Shown here: piece after piece, positions 60,265 to 64,000 of the stretch
Layout of the letters: each line of letters opens with the position of its first letter
How positions within the stretch are numbered: the first letter of the stretch is position 1
Origin: an uncultured Bacteroidales bacterium
GTDB lineage: Bacteria; Bacteroidota; Bacteroidia; Bacteroidales; FEN-979
DNA length: 64,000 nt
NCBI GenBank assembly: GCA_903887775.1
Contig: CAISRB010000019.1
Coordinates: 62,001 to 126,000, forward strand
Direction: 5' to 3'
Program-made: the position numbers and the translations under genes
The notes under the pieces: generated by a model
Database searches by the model: none
Told to the model about the DNA's origin: nothing
What the model saw: the letters and a program-made list of their open reading frames with translations, nothing else

Positions 60265-61504
60265 GCTGCATCTGAAACCACGGCTGTGGATCATACTGCC
60301 GGCCCTGGCAGCTCTTTTTATCATTTTGATTGTCATCGGGGTATGGTTGTATAACCTGAGAATGACAGAGAAGCCGAAGACTGTGGCAAAGCCTCATCTA
60401 AACCAGGCATACAATATAAAGCTTGACAGCCTTGAGATCATCTGCAGTAAAGTCGGAAATAATCAGAGCCTGTCAGATATCCTTAAACCCTTCATTTCAG
60501 GAGGGATGATCGATAAGATTGCCAAAGGGACCAGTGATGTTTTTGATGTTAGGAAGATGCACTCGGGCAACATCTGTGCGAGGATTACAACTAAAGATTC
60601 AACCCGGCGCATGCTGTATTTTATTTATGAGATCAACAGCATTGAATTCGTGGTTTATGATTTCAGGGATTCATTAAGAGTTTACCGTGATAAAAAGAAA
60701 GTGAAGGTGGATGTTAAGACGGCTAGCGGCAGCATTTCCGGCTCACTGTGGAAAACCTTCGAAGACCTGGACCTTAATATAAACCTGGCTCTGGATCTTT
60801 CGGAGGTCTTTGCCTGGACTGTCGATTTTTATGGTTTGCAGAACGGCGATACTTTCAAGGTGATTTATGAGGAAATGTATGTGGATGGCAGGATGATTGG
60901 AATTGACAGGATACTTTCGGCTTACTTTCGTAACGGGGATAAGTCCTATTATGCCTTCCTGTGGGAAGATAAGGGAAAGAAAGCTTGGTTTGATGAGAAC
61001 GGGCAGAGCCTTCAGCGTTCATTTCTCAAAGCCCCCCTGAGGTTTTCCAGAATAAGTTCACGATTCTCCCGTTCAAGGATGCATCCTATATTAAAGATTG
61101 CAAGGCCTCACTGGGGTGTTGATTATGCAGCCCCACATGGGACTCCTGTCGAGGCTCTCGGAGAAGGAAAAGTGACGGAAGCCGGCTGGAAAGGAGGTTA
61201 TGGAAGGTTCATCTCAATCCGCCATAATTCAGTTTATGCTACTTCGTATGCCCATCTTTCAGGATATGCGAAAAATATCAGGCCCGGGGTTCATGTCAGC
61301 CAGGGCCAGGTGATCGGTTTTGTTGGCAGCAGCGGACTGGCAACCGGGCCGCATCTTGATTTCAGGGTATATAAAAACGGGTCGCCTGTTGATCCGCTTC
61401 GCATGGAATCGCCCCCTTCGGATCCGGTGCCTCCCATGTCGATGCAACAATACAATGCCATCGTAGCCCGGTGGAAACCTCAACTGGATAAAATAAAACT
61501 CTAG
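60257..61504 (+). CDS. M23 family metallopeptidase (peptidoglycan endopeptidase)
   Basis: Protein of 415 residues. A membrane anchor (about 9-33) is followed by an OapA/LysM-like or inhibitory domain (about 45-260) and the LytM/M23 domain. Zinc ligands are His285, Asp289 and His366 (HWGVDY, HLDF), with His333 in YAHLSG. It cuts peptide cross-bridges in the cell wall. It starts eight bases inside the phosphoesterase gene, and its stop overlaps that of the convergent OYE gene in the palindrome CTAG. Confidence 0.92.
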   Translation: MNKLHLKPRLWIILPALAALFIILIVIGVWLYNLRMTEKPKTVAKPHLNQAYNIKLDSLEIICSKVGNNQSLSDILKPFISGGMIDKIAKGTSDVFDVRKMHSGNICARITTKDSTRRMLYFIYEINSIEFVVYDFRDSLRVYRDKKKVKVDVKTASGSISGSLWKTFEDLDLNINLALDLSEVFAWTVDFYGLQNGDTFKVIYEEMYVDGRMIGIDRILSAYFRNGDKSYYAFLWEDKGKKAWFDENGQSLQRSFLKAPLRFSRISSRFSRSRMHPILKIARPHWGVDYAAPHGTPVEALGEGKVTEAGWKGGYGRFISIRHNSVYATSYAHLSGYAKNIRPGVHVSQGQVIGFVGSSGLATGPHLDFRVYKNGSPVDPLRMESPPSDPVPPMSMQQYNAIVARWKPQLDKIKL

Positions 61505-62586
61505 CCTGCTTTTTCCCTCAGCTTTTTTTGTGCGGGGCAGAGTTCACTGGTTTCAAACCACCTGCATTTTGGCTTGCATGAAAGGCAGGGATTGATCAGC
61601 TGATCATGTTGCACATGCTTTACCCAGAATGGATCGGCAAGCTGTGGCCGGCCGATAGCAACAAAATCAGCCCGGCCGCTTTCGACGAGGTGGTTTGCCC
61701 TTTCGGCCGTTTTAATTTCGTTTACAACAATTACCGGGATGCTTATGTTCTCTTTGACTTTTACCCCTGAATATACGATCCAGTTAAAATCAAACCCTTT
61801 CGGAGGCCTGGGGAGGTTCCGGAGGTTCCCCCCATGCGATACATGAATGTAGTCGGCACCATACGATTCAATGGCTTTTGCAATGCGGATGCCATCAGCA
61901 AGGGCGGGCGTATTCGCGCCTAATCTGTAACCCAGTATGAATTTGTTCCCGCATTGCTCTCTTATTCCATAAATGATTTCTCTGGCAAAGCGGATCCGGT
62001 TGTCCAAACTGCCGCCATATTCATCGGTCCTCCTGTTCCATAAGGTATTTGCAAACTGGTTTATCAGGTAGCCGTGTGCACCGTGAAGTTCCACTCCGTC
62101 AAATCCAGCCTCCCTTGCCCTTCTTGCGCCATGAATGAAAGCTGAAATGATCTCAGGGATCTCATCTGAAGTAAGTTCACGTGATTCCGGTTTATCTTTT
62201 TGTTCAGATGGCCCAAATGCGTATGGAGATACTGCAGCCGGGGTCACAAGACCTGCATGATGAAGCTGAAGAAGGGAAACTGCCCCATGCCCCCTTACAA
62301 TGGTAGTTATCTCACTCAGGCCGGCAATATGTTCATCGGACCACACGCCAAGCTGGGTATGAGTGGTCCTTCCGTCTTTTTTAACGGCAGTGGCCTCGGT
62401 TATAATGATCCCTGCCCCGCTTTCAGCTCTTAAACGGTAATGATCGAGGTTCTTTCGACTTACAGATCCGTTATCTCCCGCATATCCGAAACATACCATC
62501 GGAGGTAAAACAATTCTGTTCTTAACCCTGGATCCTTTAAGGTCAAATCCGGAAAACAGCGATGAAAACCTGGTTGGATGATTCAT
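61501..62586 (-). CDS. Old Yellow Enzyme-family NADH:flavin oxidoreductase with Fe-S cysteines
   Basis: Protein of 361 residues forming the FMN-binding TIM barrel (VLPPMVCFGYAGDNG, GFDGVELHGAHGYLINQFANTLWNRRTDEYGGS, ADFVAIGRPQLADP). The barrel end keeps four cysteines, Cys334, Cys337, Cys341 and Cys350 (CLSCKPKC then C), in the spacing of the 4Fe-4S site of 2,4-dienoyl-CoA reductase and BaiCD-like steroid or enoate reductases. The FAD/NAD(P)H domains of those roughly 650-residue enzymes are absent, so electrons must come from another protein. It is the third gene of an SDR-EXPERA-OYE operon. Confidence 0.86.
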   Translation of the reverse strand: MNHPTRFSSLFSGFDLKGSRVKNRIVLPPMVCFGYAGDNGSVSRKNLDHYRLRAESGAGIIITEATAVKKDGRTTHTQLGVWSDEHIAGLSEITTIVRGHGAVSLLQLHHAGLVTPAAVSPYAFGPSEQKDKPESRELTSDEIPEIISAFIHGARRAREAGFDGVELHGAHGYLINQFANTLWNRRTDEYGGSLDNRIRFAREIIYGIREQCGNKFILGYRLGANTPALADGIRIAKAIESYGADYIHVSHGGNLRNLPRPPKGFDFNWIVYSGVKVKENISIPVIVVNEIKTAERANHLVESGRADFVAIGRPQLADPFWVKHVQHDQLINPCLSCKPKCRWFETSELCPAQKKLREKAG

Positions 62587-62593
62587 AAAATAA

Positions 62594-63124
62594 TCATTTA
62601 TTCACTGATTCTTTCAAACACTCCTTCGTAAACGGATGTTCCTTTTTCCACATTTTCCAGATCAGAAAAACGGGAAACAGGAACCATGGTGCATTGGCAA
62701 ATAAGACCAGCGGAAGGTTCTTCGCAGGTGTGAGTCCGAAGATCTCCTCGCTGCAGATAATAAATACATTCGTAAATAAGATTGACATGATAATGATGGT
62801 TGGGATCCTTATCCATTCCTTCCCTTTTATGAATGCGTATATCGCGGTTGCATAATAGGGTCCGAAAAAAACGACATCCAGCCATATTGTAGCTTTCCAC
62901 CAGGTTGGCCTGAGCCATTGCAAAGGATCGAAATTAGCTCCCCACCAATGGGTCATATTGACTAAAAAAGGCAGAGGCCATACCGGATAATCGAAATTCG
63001 ACGGATCAGCAATGACCAGCTGTTCGAGGTCGACGATATAGGTTATAAACAGGATATTGATCACAAAAAAACCGATATAAATATAATCAGCAGGCCTCTC
63101 CTTTAAGGGAATAACATTTCGCAT
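62594..63124 (-). CDS. EXPERA-domain membrane protein (TMEM97/EBP-like)
   Basis: Protein of 176 residues with four membrane helices. The order ERPADYIYIGFFVINILFITYIVDLE, FDPLQWLRPTWWKATIWLDVVFFGPYY and ATAIYAFIKGKEWIRIPTIIIMS matches the EXPERA domain shared by TMEM97 and the emopamil-binding sterol isomerase. Acidic residues Asp/Glu in helices 1 and 2-3 are in the positions used by those proteins. It lies 11 bases after an SDR and seven before an OYE, so an isomerase or binding role for a sterol-like or terpenoid lipid is possible. Confidence 0.75.
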   Translation of the reverse strand: MRNVIPLKERPADYIYIGFFVINILFITYIVDLEQLVIADPSNFDYPVWPLPFLVNMTHWWGANFDPLQWLRPTWWKATIWLDVVFFGPYYATAIYAFIKGKEWIRIPTIIIMSILFTNVFIICSEEIFGLTPAKNLPLVLFANAPWFLFPVFLIWKMWKKEHPFTKECLKESVNK

Positions 63125-63135
63125 TGATCGTGGTT

Positions 63136-63972
63136 TTATAGGTTGAACATCTGAAGATTTTTCTTGTTTCTGGCAGTGCGGGCCATCTGTGCGGCAATCG
63201 AAAGCCTGAACGAACTGATATTGGAAATAAATGCACCTATCCTGGTTGATAAATCGGTGTAAACCAGTATTTTCGGGTTTATTGCAAGCTCTACCAGCTG
63301 TTTGGCAACATCATCGGGATTTTTGGGTTTGGCAAACATGCGGGTAATAAAATTCTGGTTATTGTTCATCAGGAAATCCTGTTCCACCTCTCCCAGCCTG
63401 GACTCGGGTTTTGAATCTGTTCTGATATACCCCGGGAAATACTCGCTAACCCTGATTTTGCTTCCCTTCCATTCTGATTGAATGGTCCTTGTCCAGGCTG
63501 AGAATGCGGCCTTCGAGCAAACATAGGGAGAGTAAAAAGGTATCCCCATCATAAAGCCGGGTGAACCTATATTGATGATGTGCCCTCCGCCCTGCCTGAG
63601 CATATGGGGAATCACTGCCTGGGTTGCAGTTACCGGCCCCAGGAGGTTTGTCCTGAATGCCCTGAGCAGATCTTCCCTGCTCACACTTTCTGAGGGTGAC
63701 ACAATAATGCTGGCAGCATTATTAATAAGAATATCGATCCTTTGAAAACGGGAAATCGTCTGCTCTATCATTCCCAGGCAGTCTTCTTCTTTTGAAAGAT
63801 CCGCAGTAATCACAAGGGTGTTATTCATTTTCGAGGCAATTTCCTGAAGTAGTTCTGAACGCCTTGCAACGAGTACGACCTTTGCGCCTGAATGGCCGAA
63901 AGCCAGCGCAGCAGCCTGCCCTATGCCACCTGAGGCACCTGTGATGATGACTACTTTATCCCTGATTTCCAT
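63136..63972 (-). CDS. Classical short-chain dehydrogenase/reductase
   Basis: Protein of 278 residues. The motifs are TGASGGIGQ, NNAA (LINNAASII) and YVCSK, with the active-site serine in NIGSPGF. The final 60 residues (MFAKPKNPDDVAKQL onward) resemble SDRs acting on long-chain or membrane-bound substrates. It is the first gene of the operon with the EXPERA and OYE genes. The start is close to the window edge and its promoter lies outside or in the last 28 bases. Confidence 0.85.
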   Translation of the reverse strand: MEIRDKVVIITGASGGIGQAAALAFGHSGAKVVLVARRSELLQEIASKMNNTLVITADLSKEEDCLGMIEQTISRFQRIDILINNAASIIVSPSESVSREDLLRAFRTNLLGPVTATQAVIPHMLRQGGGHIINIGSPGFMMGIPFYSPYVCSKAAFSAWTRTIQSEWKGSKIRVSEYFPGYIRTDSKPESRLGEVEQDFLMNNNQNFITRMFAKPKNPDDVAKQLVELAINPKILVYTDLSTRIGAFISNISSFRLSIAAQMARTARNKKNLQMFNL

Positions 63973-64000
63973 GTGCGGAATAGAAAATTTGAGTACGTTT
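63973..64000. other. End of window, upstream of the SDR operon
   Basis: 28 bases with no identifiable element. The operon promoter is probably beyond the window. Confidence 0.3.

Overview
The window is a gene-dense stretch of chromosome from a member of the Bacteroidota, most likely class Bacteroidia and near the Bacteroidales. The evidence is: a bamD-rpoZ-coaBC-DUF4835-recN block and an rpmG-DUF4295-ftsY-rimO block, both typical of that phylum; two proteins ending in type IX secretion sorting domains; many lipoproteins; and promoters carrying the Bacteroidota -7 element TAnnTTTG. No rRNA, tRNA, CRISPR array, prophage or insertion sequence was seen. A species cannot be named from this.

Layout. 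0.1-5.1 kb: envelope assembly, RNA polymerase omega, coenzyme A synthesis and DNA repair. 5.2-11.7 kb: fabI, then an operon of ETF beta, ETF alpha, a membrane Fe-S/CCG-domain oxidoreductase and a long acyl-CoA dehydrogenase, which together should pass electrons from acyl-CoA oxidation into the quinone pool. 11.8-18.5 kb: clpC, gyrA and a TPR protein. 18.6-21.4 kb: an AT-rich acetyltransferase/polysaccharide deacetylase pair and a SRPBCC-GyrI protein. 21.5-24.6 kb: an extended SDR paired with a full-length homologue of animal steroid 5-alpha-reductase, then clpS and a Nudix hydrolase. 24.6-28.7 kb: a three-gene surface locus (T9SS-sorted protein, BtuB-like TonB receptor, beta-propeller lipoprotein) best explained as corrinoid uptake. 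29-34 kb: thioesterase, MORN-like protein, rimO, ftsY, DUF4295, rpmG, xerD. 34-42.3 kb: two SDR/aminotransferase genes set in repeats, a T9SS Asp-box protein, a YncE-like propeller, aat, a periplasmic C1 peptidase and a radical SAM enzyme. 42.4-54.6 kb: a translationally coupled operon of a HAD phosphatase and three large (alpha/alpha)6 glycosidase-like proteins, then a CAP-SPOR protein and a TIM-barrel/FGE-like fusion. 54.6-64 kb: a duplicated-domain lipoprotein, an ABC membrane half without ATPase, ogt, a sodium symporter, a membrane metallophosphoesterase, an M23 peptidase, and an SDR-EXPERA-OYE operon.

Points of most interest: (1) the ETF:quinone electron-transfer operon; (2) two separate sets of steroid- or terpenoid-type enzymes, one with a strikingly SRD5A-like protein and one with an Old Yellow Enzyme barrel that keeps the 4Fe-4S cysteines but lacks the reductase domains; (3) a TonB receptor whose only plausible start is ATT, overlapping the upstream stop; (4) heptameric GCGAAAA arrays arranged as inverted pairs, together with a 60-bp dispersed repeat that has been captured as the 3' end of a gene; (5) a lipoprotein with two copies of one domain, where the second copy has lost both candidate metal-binding histidines; (6) six of eleven convergent gene pairs whose stop codons abut, nearly abut or overlap, five of them as palindromes. 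No clearly novel multi-gene defence or mobile system was identified.
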